DNA from: Rheinheimera baltica DSM 14885
GTDB lineage: Bacteria; Pseudomonadota; Gammaproteobacteria; Enterobacterales; Alteromonadaceae
Assembly (NCBI RefSeq): GCF_000425345.1
Contig: NZ_AUDG01000004.1
Span: 62,001 to 126,000, forward strand
Direction of reading: 5' to 3'
Length of the DNA: 64,000 nt
The notes under the pieces were generated by a model. The model saw nothing but the letters and a program-made list of their open reading frames with translations, had not been told where the DNA came from and made no database searches. The position numbers and the translations under genes are program-made. Shown in pieces: positions 55,518 to 64,000 of this stretch (positions are counted from its first letter, which is position 1; each line of letters begins with the position of its first letter).

Positions 55518-57500
55518 ATGCAGGATGAAGTCGTTAGTTGCCCACAGCTGAACAAGCAGCTGCTGGCACAGTTTTCCAGCGGGATATTACAATGTCAGGG
55601 GGCTGATGATGCCAGACCTTTGGTTATTTCACTGCTAAATTCACTTTGCCAACAGCTAAGCCTGGAGTTGCATCCTGATCAATATAAAGATGAAGACTTT
55701 ACTCTTACTCCTTGCGGTAAAGCTGTATCGCCAACCACTGCAGCCCAATGCGCCGAAGACATTGAACGCAGCCGGGTCTTTATACAAGCTATTTATGCGG
55801 CGGTGCAGGAACGTCTGACATCAAAACGGCCCATACAGGTTTTGTATGCTGGCACAGGTCCGTTAGGTTGGCTGATATTACCTTTGCTTAGCGTATTCAA
55901 TGCGCAGCAGCTTCAGGTAACAGCTTTGGATATTCACCCGTTCTCCCTCGACAGCTTTCGTAGTTTATGTAAAACACTTGACGTGGAAGACAGAATTACA
56001 GCCTGGGTATGTGCCGATGCAACCGTCTGGCAGCCTGACTCTGGCGTTAGCTATGACATCATCTTGTCTGAAACGATGAATCAGTTTTTAGAACAGGAAC
56101 CTCAGGTACAAATTTTTGTTCATTTGCAGCGCTACCTGAAAGACGACGGCTGCCTTATCCCACAACAAGTATTGCTGTCGGCAGAACTGGAGTGGCAACA
56201 CCAGCAACAACTGCGAAAGCATAAATTAGGACCCGTGTTTTGTTTGGATTTGCAAAGTGCTAAAGCGCTAGCTCAAGGTCAAAACGGTTTATTACAAAGC
56301 CAATTACCCTTACCTGAGTTTGAGCCTGGCCCTGTAGACATTAAATTGTGTACTGAAATTCAGGTGTATAAGCAGTTTTGCCTGGTAGAAAAACAAAGCC
56401 AGCTTACCTTAGCAAAATATCGTAAGCAATTGCTGATCAAACCAGGCTCTGCACTGGAGTTTAGTTATCAAACCGGGCAACTACCGGTATGGGAATTAAG
56501 TTATCAAACTCCGGAATTTGAGTTAGCAGGTAGCGATGATTTAAGCGTCGAAGGACTATTCCATTTCTACCGGTTGTGGCAAAAAATACAGATCAAAAAG
56601 TTGAAACGTCCCACTGCATTACCGGCGGACGAATGGTTAGTCGACAGAGCATTGTTAGATTTGGCAGGCTTAGGCCTGCATCCGGGTTTGCAGCTGCTGT
56701 ATCGCTGCGACAGACTGTCTGAGTTACAACAGGAGATACGCAAGCTCTCACTTAGCGCGAAACAAAAGCAACACATCAACCAACACTTACTCGGCCTCAG
56801 TGCTGGTGAGCAACATAAAGAAATACCCTCGGTATTGTCAGAACAAAAACTGGCTTTTTGGCAGCAACAGGGGTATCTGGTGATTCCCGGCGTACTAACA
56901 GCTGAGCAATGCGCACAAAGCCAAGCCGCTATCTGGCACTATCTTAAAGCTACGCCTGAGCATCCTCACAGCTGGTACCAACATTTAGATTTGTGTGAAA
57001 AAATCATGTTGCCGCTGTTTCGTCATCCAGCGTTAGATGCCAACCGCAAAGTGCCCCTGATAAGGCAAGTCTTTGAACAACTTTGGCAAAGAACCGATTT
57101 AGTTATGAGCACTGACAGGGTAAGTTTTAACCCGCCACAAACCGCAGAATGGAGATTCCCGGGGCCAGATTTGCATTGGGATATGCCACTTCGTGTTCCT
57201 GTTGAGTTTGCAACTCAGGGCTTAATTTATTTAACAGATACCACTGAGCAACAAGGGGCTTTTTGTTGTGTGCCTGGTTTTCATTTACAGGCCGAAGACT
57301 GGATAAACAGCCAAAATAAAACGGAGTTTGAGTTACAGCAACAGCAATGGGCAGACTGGCCGGTGAAAGCTATTGCTGCCAAAGCAGGAGACTTGATTGT
57401 CTGGCATCACGCGTTGCCTCATGGGGCAAGCACAAATACCACAAACACACCGCGCATGGTGCATTACATCAATTGTTACCCGATAAAAAGTGAAGCCTGA
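55518..57500 (+). CDS. SAM-methyltransferase / phytanoyl-CoA dioxygenase-like fusion protein
   Basis: This 660-residue cytoplasmic protein joins two enzyme types. Residues about 70-330 look like a SAM methyltransferase of the protein arginine methyltransferase type: motif I is VLYAGTGPLGWL, motif II holds VTALDIHPFS, and SETMNQFLEQE resembles the paired-glutamate loop. Residues about 440-655 look like a PhyH-type Fe(II)/2-oxoglutarate dioxygenase: iron ligands H553 and D555 in LHWDMPLRVP, H635 in LPHGASTN, and the oxoglutarate arginine around R646 (TPRMVHYI). A helical linker, about 340-430, separates them. The start at 55518 has an ideal AAGGAG site. The substrate is unknown; a hydroxylated and methylated peptide or small molecule is possible. 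Confidence 0.8.
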   Translation: MQDEVVSCPQLNKQLLAQFSSGILQCQGADDARPLVISLLNSLCQQLSLELHPDQYKDEDFTLTPCGKAVSPTTAAQCAEDIERSRVFIQAIYAAVQERLTSKRPIQVLYAGTGPLGWLILPLLSVFNAQQLQVTALDIHPFSLDSFRSLCKTLDVEDRITAWVCADATVWQPDSGVSYDIILSETMNQFLEQEPQVQIFVHLQRYLKDDGCLIPQQVLLSAELEWQHQQQLRKHKLGPVFCLDLQSAKALAQGQNGLLQSQLPLPEFEPGPVDIKLCTEIQVYKQFCLVEKQSQLTLAKYRKQLLIKPGSALEFSYQTGQLPVWELSYQTPEFELAGSDDLSVEGLFHFYRLWQKIQIKKLKRPTALPADEWLVDRALLDLAGLGLHPGLQLLYRCDRLSELQQEIRKLSLSAKQKQHINQHLLGLSAGEQHKEIPSVLSEQKLAFWQQQGYLVIPGVLTAEQCAQSQAAIWHYLKATPEHPHSWYQHLDLCEKIMLPLFRHPALDANRKVPLIRQVFEQLWQRTDLVMSTDRVSFNPPQTAEWRFPGPDLHWDMPLRVPVEFATQGLIYLTDTTEQQGAFCCVPGFHLQAEDWINSQNKTEFELQQQQWADWPVKAIAAKAGDLIVWHHALPHGASTNTTNTPRMVHYINCYPIKSEA

Positions 57501-57697
57501 ATGCAAGACAAATCAACAATGTACTGGCAGTTGTTGCATAACGAAAGCAGTTAGAACAGCCGCTGCAGCACAGCAAACAACTACTTGCATATTGTTTGGC
57601 GCGCGAAATAACCTTAGCGGAACTACAACAAATCGAAGATGGGCTGAATTTGCAGTATCTGGCCATTGCGACACCAGATTTGAAATCCTGCGATTGA
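57501..57697 (+). pseudogene. Small gene downstream of the fusion, broken by a one-base frameshift
   Basis: An ATG directly follows the fusion gene's stop and reads MQDKSTMYWQLLHNES before a premature TAG. Adding one A in the GAAAGC stretch near 57543-57546 joins it to a coding-like frame, KQLEQPLQHSKQLLAYCLAR and on to ATPDLKSCD, which ends at a TGA one base before a terminator hairpin. The restored protein would have about 65 residues, mostly helical. I do not recognise it. Either a recent mutation or a sequence error in an A run explains it. Confidence 0.5.
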
Positions 57698-57719
57698 AAA
57701 GGTGCTTCGCAGCGCCTTT
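57698..57719 (+). terminator. Terminator after the fusion-gene operon
   Basis: AAAGGTGC-TTCGCA-GCGCCTTT forms an eight-pair stem with one G-T pair, followed by GCTTTATC. Its position right behind the frameshifted small gene supports a two-gene transcript starting at 55518. Confidence 0.7.
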
Positions 57720-57789
57720 GCTTTATCTACTGCGACGAATGGTCAATACTGGCATAACCCCCCTACTATAACGTGTTACAGAGGCGTCA

Positions 57790-58683
57790 ATGACATTACT
57801 TAGTAAGCTAACTCCACTGCAACGTACCGGCGGATTACTGTTGTTAGTCTTCGCGCTAGCCGTTGGAATTTACAGCGGCGTATTACAGCAACGCGTGGTA
57901 AACCCAGCACTGGCGCCGTTAGACCAAAAAGCGCAGGCCGCGTTACAGCACAGTTTAGTGCTCAGTAGCGCGTCTTTCGCTACTGCACGCTTAATTGACC
58001 GCGGCATTGCTTTTGTTTCTGAAGCTGAAGTGGGCGTAGGCGTTGCCAGTGTCAAACCCGGGCAGTTGTTAAAACCGCTACAAGATATGGCCGTGCGTTA
58101 CTCTGATTTAATGGTTGTCGCGATGACATCCATTGGCCTGCAGTTGTTTTTATTAGAGTTTGGCAAACTCGCCGCACTGCCGCTGTTTGGTAGCGGTATT
58201 GCATTATGTCTGGCGGCAACTTTATTTGGCTCTGTCGGTTGGCGTAAAACAAGTACTTACTTACTGCGTATTTTTATCGCGTTGCTACTGCTAATCCGGA
58301 TTGGTGTGCCGCTGGCAGCTTTTGGCGTTTCTGCATTGTCTGACTGGGTATTGATGCCGCAACGCATTGCTGCTGAGGCGGCACTCAGTGGTGAAACCCT
58401 TGCCTTGCAACGGTTAGACCAACCCTTGCAAAGCAACAAAGAAGGCTCACTTAGCTGGCTACGGCAAATGGCAACCCAAGCCAACGATATGTTTGCGGCT
58501 GTAAAAAGCTTTTTCGATGAAATGGTAGAAAAGCTGATTCAACTTATCGTGGTGTATAGCCTGCAAACCCTGGTATTTCCGTTATTGTCATTGTGGATTT
58601 TGTGGCATTTAGGCCGCTGGTTTGTGCAGCGACCGCTGCACGACATAACACCACCACCGGCATCAGCACCAATACGACGTTAA
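57790..58683 (+). CDS. Integral membrane protein of unknown function
   Basis: The 297-residue protein has an N-terminal membrane helix (GGLLLLVFALAVGIYSGVL), a soluble stretch of about 80 residues, a central group of helices (about 105-200, including LFLLEFGKLAALPLFGSGIA), a polar segment of about 50 residues, and a final helix followed by a proline-rich tail. I recognise no family. It follows a terminator and precedes the amylase gene by about 100 bases, with no sign of coupling to either. Confidence 0.75.
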   Translation: MTLLSKLTPLQRTGGLLLLVFALAVGIYSGVLQQRVVNPALAPLDQKAQAALQHSLVLSSASFATARLIDRGIAFVSEAEVGVGVASVKPGQLLKPLQDMAVRYSDLMVVAMTSIGLQLFLLEFGKLAALPLFGSGIALCLAATLFGSVGWRKTSTYLLRIFIALLLLIRIGVPLAAFGVSALSDWVLMPQRIAAEAALSGETLALQRLDQPLQSNKEGSLSWLRQMATQANDMFAAVKSFFDEMVEKLIQLIVVYSLQTLVFPLLSLWILWHLGRWFVQRPLHDITPPPASAPIRR

Positions 58684-58783
58684 CCCTTATGACTAAGTGC
58701 ATACGTATGCAGCAGAAATCTGCCTGCAAGCTGTAATACACTCAGTGGTTAAGTATAAAAATAACACTATACAGGGTAGATTT

Positions 58784-60673
58784 ATGCGTAAAACCGCCAC
58801 CATATTGATGCTAAGTGTCGCCTCCAGCCTGCTGCTGTCGTGTGGCCAGGCACCACAGCAAAGCACACCAGCAGATGAGGAACGCACTGTGACGCCAACC
58901 ACAACTGGCTCAAAGGTAGTGGTATATCAAGTGTTTACCCGTTTATTTGGCAACAAGAACACCACCAACGCCCCTTGGGGTACACTACAACAAAATGGCG
59001 TAGGTAAGTTTGCTGACTTCACGCCTGAAGCTTTAAATGCGATTAAAGCCATGGGTGTGAGCCATATTTGGTACACCGGCGTACCACACCACGTATTAGT
59101 GCAAGATTACACCGCCTTTGGCATTAGTAACGACGACCCGGATGTGATTAAAGGCCGTGCGGGTTCACCTTATGCGGTAAAAGACTATTACAACGTTAAC
59201 CCGGATTTAGCCCTTGACCCGGCCAACAGGCTGGCCGAATTTGAACAGTTAATTGCCCGTACTCATCAGCACGATATGAAAGTGCTGATTGATATTGTGC
59301 CAAACCATGTTGCCCGTGCGTACCAATCAATGTCTACCCCTGATGGTGTAGCTGATTTTGGCGCCAACGATGACACCAGCGTTGCCTATGCCCGCGACAA
59401 TAACTTTTACTATGTACCTGATCAGGCGTTTAGCGTGCCACAGTGGCCCGCAGACTATAAGGTACTGGGCGGTGAAGCGCATCCGGCTGTTGACGGCAAG
59501 TTTAACGAAGTGCCCGCAAAGTGGACAGGCAATGGCTCGCGCGCCGCACAGCCCGCGTTTGATGACTGGTACGAAACGGTAAAAATTAACTATGGCGTAA
59601 AACCAGACGGCAGCTTCGACTTCACGCAACTGCCCGCAGAATACGCAAGCAAAGACTGGCCAGCGCACTATGCGTTTTGGCAAGGCAAAACCGTGCCAGA
59701 TTCCTGGCTTAAGTTTCGCGACATTACCCAATATTGGCTGGCTAAGGGCGTAGATGGCTTTCGCTACGACATGGCAGAAATGGTACCCGTTGAATTTTGG
59801 AGCTATTTAAACTCACATATTAAGCAAACCAACCCCGACGCCTTTCTGTTGGCTGAGGTGTATCAGCCCCATTTATACCGTGACTATATTCGCTTAGGCA
59901 AAATGGACTACCTGTACGACAAAGTGGAGTTTTACGATAGTTTAAAACGGGTGATGCAAGGTAAGGGCCCGACGTCGGCATTGGTTGAAACGCAACAGCG
60001 TATGGCCGACATTGAGCACCACATGTTGCACTTTTTAGAAAACCACGACGAGCAGCGTATTGCCAGCCCGGAATTTGCCGGGGATGCCCGCAAAGGCATG
60101 CCGGCGATGGTGGTGTCAGCAACCATTAGCACGTCGCCTACTATGCTGTATTTTGGCCAGCATGTCGGCGAGCCAGCGGCTACCGACGCTGGCTTTGGCA
60201 AGGCCAGCCGCACCACCATTTTTGATTACTGGGGTGAGCCACAACATCAAGCGTGGATGAACGACGGCAAATTTGATGGTGCTGCACTGTCTGCTGAAGC
60301 GCTGGCACTGCATAATTTTTATCAAACCTTGCTTAGCTTTACTGCCAGTGCACCGGCGTTAATGGGTGACTATGTAGAGCTACACAGCAGTAACCTTGCC
60401 AACAACACTGCCTATAGCGAACAGCAACTGGCATTTGCCCGTTACAACAACGAGCAACGCTTAGTTATCGTCAGTAACTTTAATGCGCAGCAATCCAGTC
60501 AGTTTGACTTACATATTCCCGCCACGCTTATGACAAACTGGCAGTTGGCCGATGGCCAACACCCATTACACGACAAGCTAAATGACGCAGCCTATACCTT
60601 GCAGGTAACAGACGGCGTAGGTAAGGTTGCGCTGCAACTGGCGCCATTAGCATCAGTAATTTTGGAGCTTTAA
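58784..60673 (+). CDS. GH13 alpha-amylase family lipoprotein
   Basis: The 629-residue protein is a glycoside hydrolase family 13 enzyme that should cut alpha-1,4-glucans. I chose the ATG giving MRKTATILMLSVASSLLLSC, a lipoprotein signal with Cys20 in the lipobox LLSC. Catalytic residues are in GVDGFRYDMAEM (Asp nucleophile), FLLAEVYQPH (Glu acid/base) and FLENHDEQR (Asp). The substrate-region histidine is in DIVPNHVARA. Lipidation would place it on the outer or inner membrane facing the periplasm or surface. It is followed by a GH31 gene one base later. Confidence 0.92.
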   Translation: MRKTATILMLSVASSLLLSCGQAPQQSTPADEERTVTPTTTGSKVVVYQVFTRLFGNKNTTNAPWGTLQQNGVGKFADFTPEALNAIKAMGVSHIWYTGVPHHVLVQDYTAFGISNDDPDVIKGRAGSPYAVKDYYNVNPDLALDPANRLAEFEQLIARTHQHDMKVLIDIVPNHVARAYQSMSTPDGVADFGANDDTSVAYARDNNFYYVPDQAFSVPQWPADYKVLGGEAHPAVDGKFNEVPAKWTGNGSRAAQPAFDDWYETVKINYGVKPDGSFDFTQLPAEYASKDWPAHYAFWQGKTVPDSWLKFRDITQYWLAKGVDGFRYDMAEMVPVEFWSYLNSHIKQTNPDAFLLAEVYQPHLYRDYIRLGKMDYLYDKVEFYDSLKRVMQGKGPTSALVETQQRMADIEHHMLHFLENHDEQRIASPEFAGDARKGMPAMVVSATISTSPTMLYFGQHVGEPAATDAGFGKASRTTIFDYWGEPQHQAWMNDGKFDGAALSAEALALHNFYQTLLSFTASAPALMGDYVELHSSNLANNTAYSEQQLAFARYNNEQRLVIVSNFNAQQSSQFDLHIPATLMTNWQLADGQHPLHDKLNDAAYTLQVTDGVGKVALQLAPLASVILEL

Positions 60674-60674
60674 C

Positions 60675-63095
60675 ATGCGGTTACTTTTTGTTTTACTGGC
60701 ACTGTGCTGCTCTGGTGCAACACTTGCGGCGCAATACCAACAGCATAGCCTGAACGGTAATCAGCTGAGTATTAATACCGATGAAGGTCAACTAAGCCTG
60801 ACCTTCTTTCAAAGCGATGTGGTAGAAGCCTTTTATCAGCCCACCGGCGTAAAACAGTTACCGTCGTTTTCTATCAGTCAACAGCCTGAGCCTGTAACAC
60901 TGAATATCAGTGAAACAGCCAGCCAGTTAACCCTGGCCAGCGACAGCTTAAAGGTAACAATAGATAAAGCGCCCATTAAGCTGAGCTATTATCGCGCCGG
61001 TAAGTTACTCCTCAGCGAAGAGCAAGGCTATGTACAGCAACCAGAGCAACAAAGCCATGGCTTTCGTTTTATGCTATCGCCGGACGAAAAACTGCTAGGT
61101 GGTGGCCAACGGGTATTAGGCATGAACCGGCGCGGCGAGAAGTTTCCGTTGTATAACAAAGCGCACTATGGTTACAGCACCCAGTCCAGCCAAATGTACT
61201 TTAGCCTGCCATTGTTAATATCTAGCAATAAGTACATGTTATTGTTTGATAATTCAGCTAAAGGCGAAGCGGATCTAGGCAACAGCCAAGCTGATATACT
61301 GCAGTTTAGCGCCGAAGGAGGCCGCAGTAGCTACGTTGTTGTCGCCGCAGACAGCTACTCCGAACTAGTAACCAACTACACCAGCTTAACCGGCCGCCAA
61401 CCACTACCTGCACGTTGGACCTTAGGCAACTATGCCTCACGCTTTGGTTACCGCACGGAAACTGAAGCCCGCGACGTGGTAAAAAAATTCCGTGATCTAA
61501 GGCTGCCACTGGATGCCATTGTGCTGGACCTTTACTGGTTTGGCCCGGATATTAAAGGCCATATGGGTAATTTAGCCTGGGATCTCAATGCGTTTCCCAA
61601 GCCGGAGCAAATGCTGGCCGACTTTACCGCCGACGGCGTTAATACTATTTTGGTTACCGAGCCCTTTGTGCTCACCAGCTCAAAACGCTGGCAAGAAGCC
61701 GTAGCGGCAGGGGCTATTGCACCGGGCTTAGATGGCAAGCCTAAAACTTTTGATTTCTATTTTGGCAACACCGGCTTAATTGATGTGTTTAACCCTAAGG
61801 CCCGCGACTGGTTTTGGCCAATTTATCAGGGCTTAGCTGAGCAAGGTGTGGCAGGCGTTTGGGGCGACTTAGGTGAACCAGAAGTACACCCGGACGATAC
61901 CGTGCACGCCATAGGCATGGCCAACGAGGTACACAACGCGTATGGCCATCAATGGGCTGACATGGTGTATAGCGGTATGCGACAGCATTTCCCCGCGCAA
62001 CGGCCCTTTATTATGATGCGTGCAGGTAACGCCGGTAGCCAACGCTTTGGCATGGTGCCCTGGACTGGCGACGTTGAGCGCAGTTGGGGTGGCCTTAAAC
62101 CTCAGGTTGAACTGGCGCTAACCATGGGGTTATCCGGCTTTGGCTATATTCATTCTGACTTAGGTGGCTTCGCCGGGGGCGAACAATTTGATGCTGAATT
62201 ATATATCCGCTGGCTGCAGTATGGGGTATTTCAGCCGGTATTTCGCCCACATGCCCAGGAGCATATCGCGCCGGAAATGGTGTTTCACGATAAGCACACC
62301 ATTGACACACTGCGGCCCTGGTTAAACCTGCGCTATCAGTTATTGCCCTACAACTATACCCTGGCGTACCAAAACAGTACCACTGGTATGCCGCTAATGC
62401 GCCCGCTGTTTTTTATGGCCGACGATTTAGCAAATATCACCGATTTAATGGAAGAAAAAAACAGCTACCTGTGGGGCGACGCCTTCTTAGTTGCACCGGT
62501 AACAGAACCCGGCGTAACAAGCTGGCCAGTGCAGTTACCCGGTGGTGTATGGTTTGACTATTTCTCTGGCCAGCGCTATGCCGGTGCTAACAAAGTGGAG
62601 CTGCCGGTAACACTGGATACGATACCCGTGCTGGTGAAAGCTGGTAGCTTTGTGCCGATGGCACCACTGGTACAAACAACGCGTGATTACTCCAGCAAAA
62701 AGCTGACGCTACATTACTACGCCGATGCCAGCGTAAACTGCGCCAAAGGCGAAATGTATGAAGACGATGGCAAAACACCAGACGCCGTAGCGAAAGGCCA
62801 GTTTGAGCTGCTGAATTTTTACTATCTGCAGCAAGATGAACAGCAAAAGTTTGAACTGCGCCGCAGTGGTGACTATGCCGGCAAACCTGAAAGCCGCGAA
62901 CTCACACTGGTGGTACACAACCAAACCGCCACACCAGAGCATATCAGCGTTGATGGCCGTTATATTCAGTTGGTACCGCAGCAAGCGCGCTTTAACCGTA
63001 TGCAAAATGTGGCTTGGTATGATAAGGCCAACCGTCAGCTTAAGGTAAAACTGGATTGGCAGGCAGACAAAGTGCAACTCCTTGTACAAAAGTAA
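60675..63095 (+). CDS. GH31 alpha-glucosidase, exported
   Basis: The 806-residue protein belongs to glycoside hydrolase family 31. A signal peptide (MRLLFVLLALCCSGATLA) sends it to the periplasm. The nucleophile is the Asp in GVWGDLGEPEVHP and the acid/base Asp is likely in WTGDVERSW. N-terminal beta-sandwich, TIM barrel and C-terminal beta domains are all present. It starts one base after the GH13 stop, so both make one operon: the amylase would release maltodextrins and this enzyme glucose. No transporter gene is present in the visible operon. Confidence 0.92.
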   Translation: MRLLFVLLALCCSGATLAAQYQQHSLNGNQLSINTDEGQLSLTFFQSDVVEAFYQPTGVKQLPSFSISQQPEPVTLNISETASQLTLASDSLKVTIDKAPIKLSYYRAGKLLLSEEQGYVQQPEQQSHGFRFMLSPDEKLLGGGQRVLGMNRRGEKFPLYNKAHYGYSTQSSQMYFSLPLLISSNKYMLLFDNSAKGEADLGNSQADILQFSAEGGRSSYVVVAADSYSELVTNYTSLTGRQPLPARWTLGNYASRFGYRTETEARDVVKKFRDLRLPLDAIVLDLYWFGPDIKGHMGNLAWDLNAFPKPEQMLADFTADGVNTILVTEPFVLTSSKRWQEAVAAGAIAPGLDGKPKTFDFYFGNTGLIDVFNPKARDWFWPIYQGLAEQGVAGVWGDLGEPEVHPDDTVHAIGMANEVHNAYGHQWADMVYSGMRQHFPAQRPFIMMRAGNAGSQRFGMVPWTGDVERSWGGLKPQVELALTMGLSGFGYIHSDLGGFAGGEQFDAELYIRWLQYGVFQPVFRPHAQEHIAPEMVFHDKHTIDTLRPWLNLRYQLLPYNYTLAYQNSTTGMPLMRPLFFMADDLANITDLMEEKNSYLWGDAFLVAPVTEPGVTSWPVQLPGGVWFDYFSGQRYAGANKVELPVTLDTIPVLVKAGSFVPMAPLVQTTRDYSSKKLTLHYYADASVNCAKGEMYEDDGKTPDAVAKGQFELLNFYYLQQDEQQKFELRRSGDYAGKPESRELTLVVHNQTATPEHISVDGRYIQLVPQQARFNRMQNVAWYDKANRQLKVKLDWQADKVQLLVQK

Positions 63096-63199
63096 AATAC
63101 TACAACAGTGAGCTTGTCGTCTGGCGAACCAGGCTAATTTTTATTATGAGAGAGCCGGATTATTCCAAACCAACGTTAAAGCCCGGGATGGACTGCAAC

Positions 63200-63217
63200 G
63201 AACCCATGGATGGGTTC
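63200..63217. repeat. Short inverted repeat in the GH31-ThrE intergenic region
   Basis: GAACCCAT-GG-ATGGGTTC is a perfect eight-pair inverted repeat within a 237-base gap (63096-63332). The surrounding GATGGACTGCAACG and CACAGCGTG look like a dispersed intergenic element I associate with marine gammaproteobacteria, but that memory is unverified. There is no T tract, so it is a poor terminator. The rest of the gap shows no gene. Confidence 0.4.
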
Positions 63218-63332
63218 ACAGCGTGTTGGCACGAATAAACCGGTTTGTTTAGCCTAAAGCCAGTGTATAGGCTGATATCTGTGAATATTTCCATTACAAT
63301 TAACTGCTTAAACAGCCATATGGATCCTTTAC

Positions 63333-64000
63333 GTGTACAGCGCCGACTTCACGCAAAAACGCAAATTTATCGTTAAACTGGGCAAAATGCTGCATAAATA
63401 CGGCACACCGGCTTATCGGCTTGAAGCTCACCTGCACGAGCTTGCGCTGCACCTTGATGTGAAGGCGTCCTATATTATTTCACCTACGGCCATGATCTTC
63501 GTTATTTGGACAGAAGGCCATGAGCAAGAATATACCCAAGCCGTGCGGGTTGAACCGGGCGGCATGGATTTAGGCGCACTATCGCGCACTGACGAGCTGG
63601 TTGACCAACTGTTGCAAGGCAAAGTAAGCGTAAATGAAGCTGATGCGCTGCTTGATGCCATAGATGCGCGCCCCAACCCCTATGGCAAATTACCCACGGC
63701 ACTTGCCATGATGATGTCAGGCGGGGCTTTTGCCATGCTAATGGCCACCAGTTGGAATGACGTATTGTGGGCGTCTTTGCTGTCGCTTTTAGTCTATGGC
63801 TTTATGCTGTGGTCCGAACGCTCGCCCCGGTTAGCGCACATGTTAGAACCGCTGGTTGCCTTGTCAGCTGCACTTGCCGCCTGTGCCATTAGCCGTTATA
63901 TCGACCCCGGTATTAATATTCGTTTAGTGGTGCTGTCCGCCATTATTGCGTTTATTCCCGGCTTGGCCCTAACGCTGGGCTTTGCCGAACTCGCCGCGCG
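63333..64000 (+). CDS. ThrE-type threonine/serine exporter family protein (partial)
   Basis: The frame is open from 63312 past the window edge. The N-terminal domain has KFIVKLGKMLHKYGTPAYRL and SYIISPTAMIFVIW, followed by membrane helices (ALAMMMSGGAFAMLMATSW; PGLALTLGFAELA), matching the ThrE/YjjP family of amino-acid exporters. I suggest a GTG start at 63333 with GGAT eight bases before it; the ATG at 63320 is in another frame. At least 222 residues are visible and the C-terminal half is missing. Confidence 0.85.
   Translation, partial: MYSADFTQKRKFIVKLGKMLHKYGTPAYRLEAHLHELALHLDVKASYIISPTAMIFVIWTEGHEQEYTQAVRVEPGGMDLGALSRTDELVDQLLQGKVSVNEADALLDAIDARPNPYGKLPTALAMMMSGGAFAMLMATSWNDVLWASLLSLLVYGFMLWSERSPRLAHMLEPLVALSAALAACAISRYIDPGINIRLVVLSAIIAFIPGLALTLGFAELAA

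Overview
The window looks like a piece of a gammaproteobacterial chromosome from the Alteromonadales/Chromatiaceae group (Rheinheimera, Arsukibacterium or Alishewanella-like). I judge this from protein similarity recalled from memory and from gene order; no search was run. Two long blocks match the conserved gammaproteobacterial order: degQ-degS-murA-ibaG-mlaBCDEF, and divergent yrbG-kdsD-kdsC-lptCAB-rpoN-hpf-ptsN-rapZ-ptsO. A cytochrome bc1 operon and a group 2 Mrp Na+/H+ antiporter fit an aerobic, salt-exposed bacterium. I see no tRNA, rRNA, insertion sequence, integrase or CRISPR array.

Layout. 1-5.2 kb: argR, a divergent DyP-type peroxidase homologue, an unlabelled CsrB-type regulatory RNA (about 1696-2025) with an upstream GacA/UvrY-type palindrome, mgsA, and the ilvC/ilvY divergent pair. 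5.2-11.4 kb, minus strand: sspB-sspA, petC-petB-petA, rpsI-rplM, zapE. 11.5-27.1 kb: envelope and stress genes: zapG, degQ, degS, murA, the Mla lipid-transport operon, then the Kdo/LPS-export genes, rpoN and the nitrogen PTS branch. 27.1-32.9 kb: mrpG-F-E-D-C-A' on the minus strand. 33-43.6 kb: housekeeping genes (fumC, a YjgN/M48 peptidase pair, an amidohydrolase, a SpoU methyltransferase, a periplasmic binding protein, cysM, a DUF4442 protein, a potassium channel, an EamA exporter).

43.6-64 kb is the accessory part. It is dominated by one giant surface protein reading frame (43935-54701, about 3,588 codons) split by a single in-frame TAA. The frame holds four 354-bp Ig-like repeats, a beta-helix stretch, eight 276-bp putative Ig repeats, calcium-binding and cadherin-like segments, a GlyGly-CTERM-like tail and finally a C-terminal outer-membrane beta-barrel. 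Downstream lie a small HExxH protein, a methyltransferase-phytanoyl-dioxygenase fusion, a frameshifted small gene, an unknown membrane protein, a GH13 lipoprotein plus GH31 alpha-glucosidase operon, and the start of a ThrE-type exporter that runs off the window.

The strongest observations for follow-up are the CsrB-like RNA with its GacA box, the interrupted giant protein with its unusual tail, the methyltransferase-dioxygenase fusion, and a palindrome that fills the spacer of the mla promoter.
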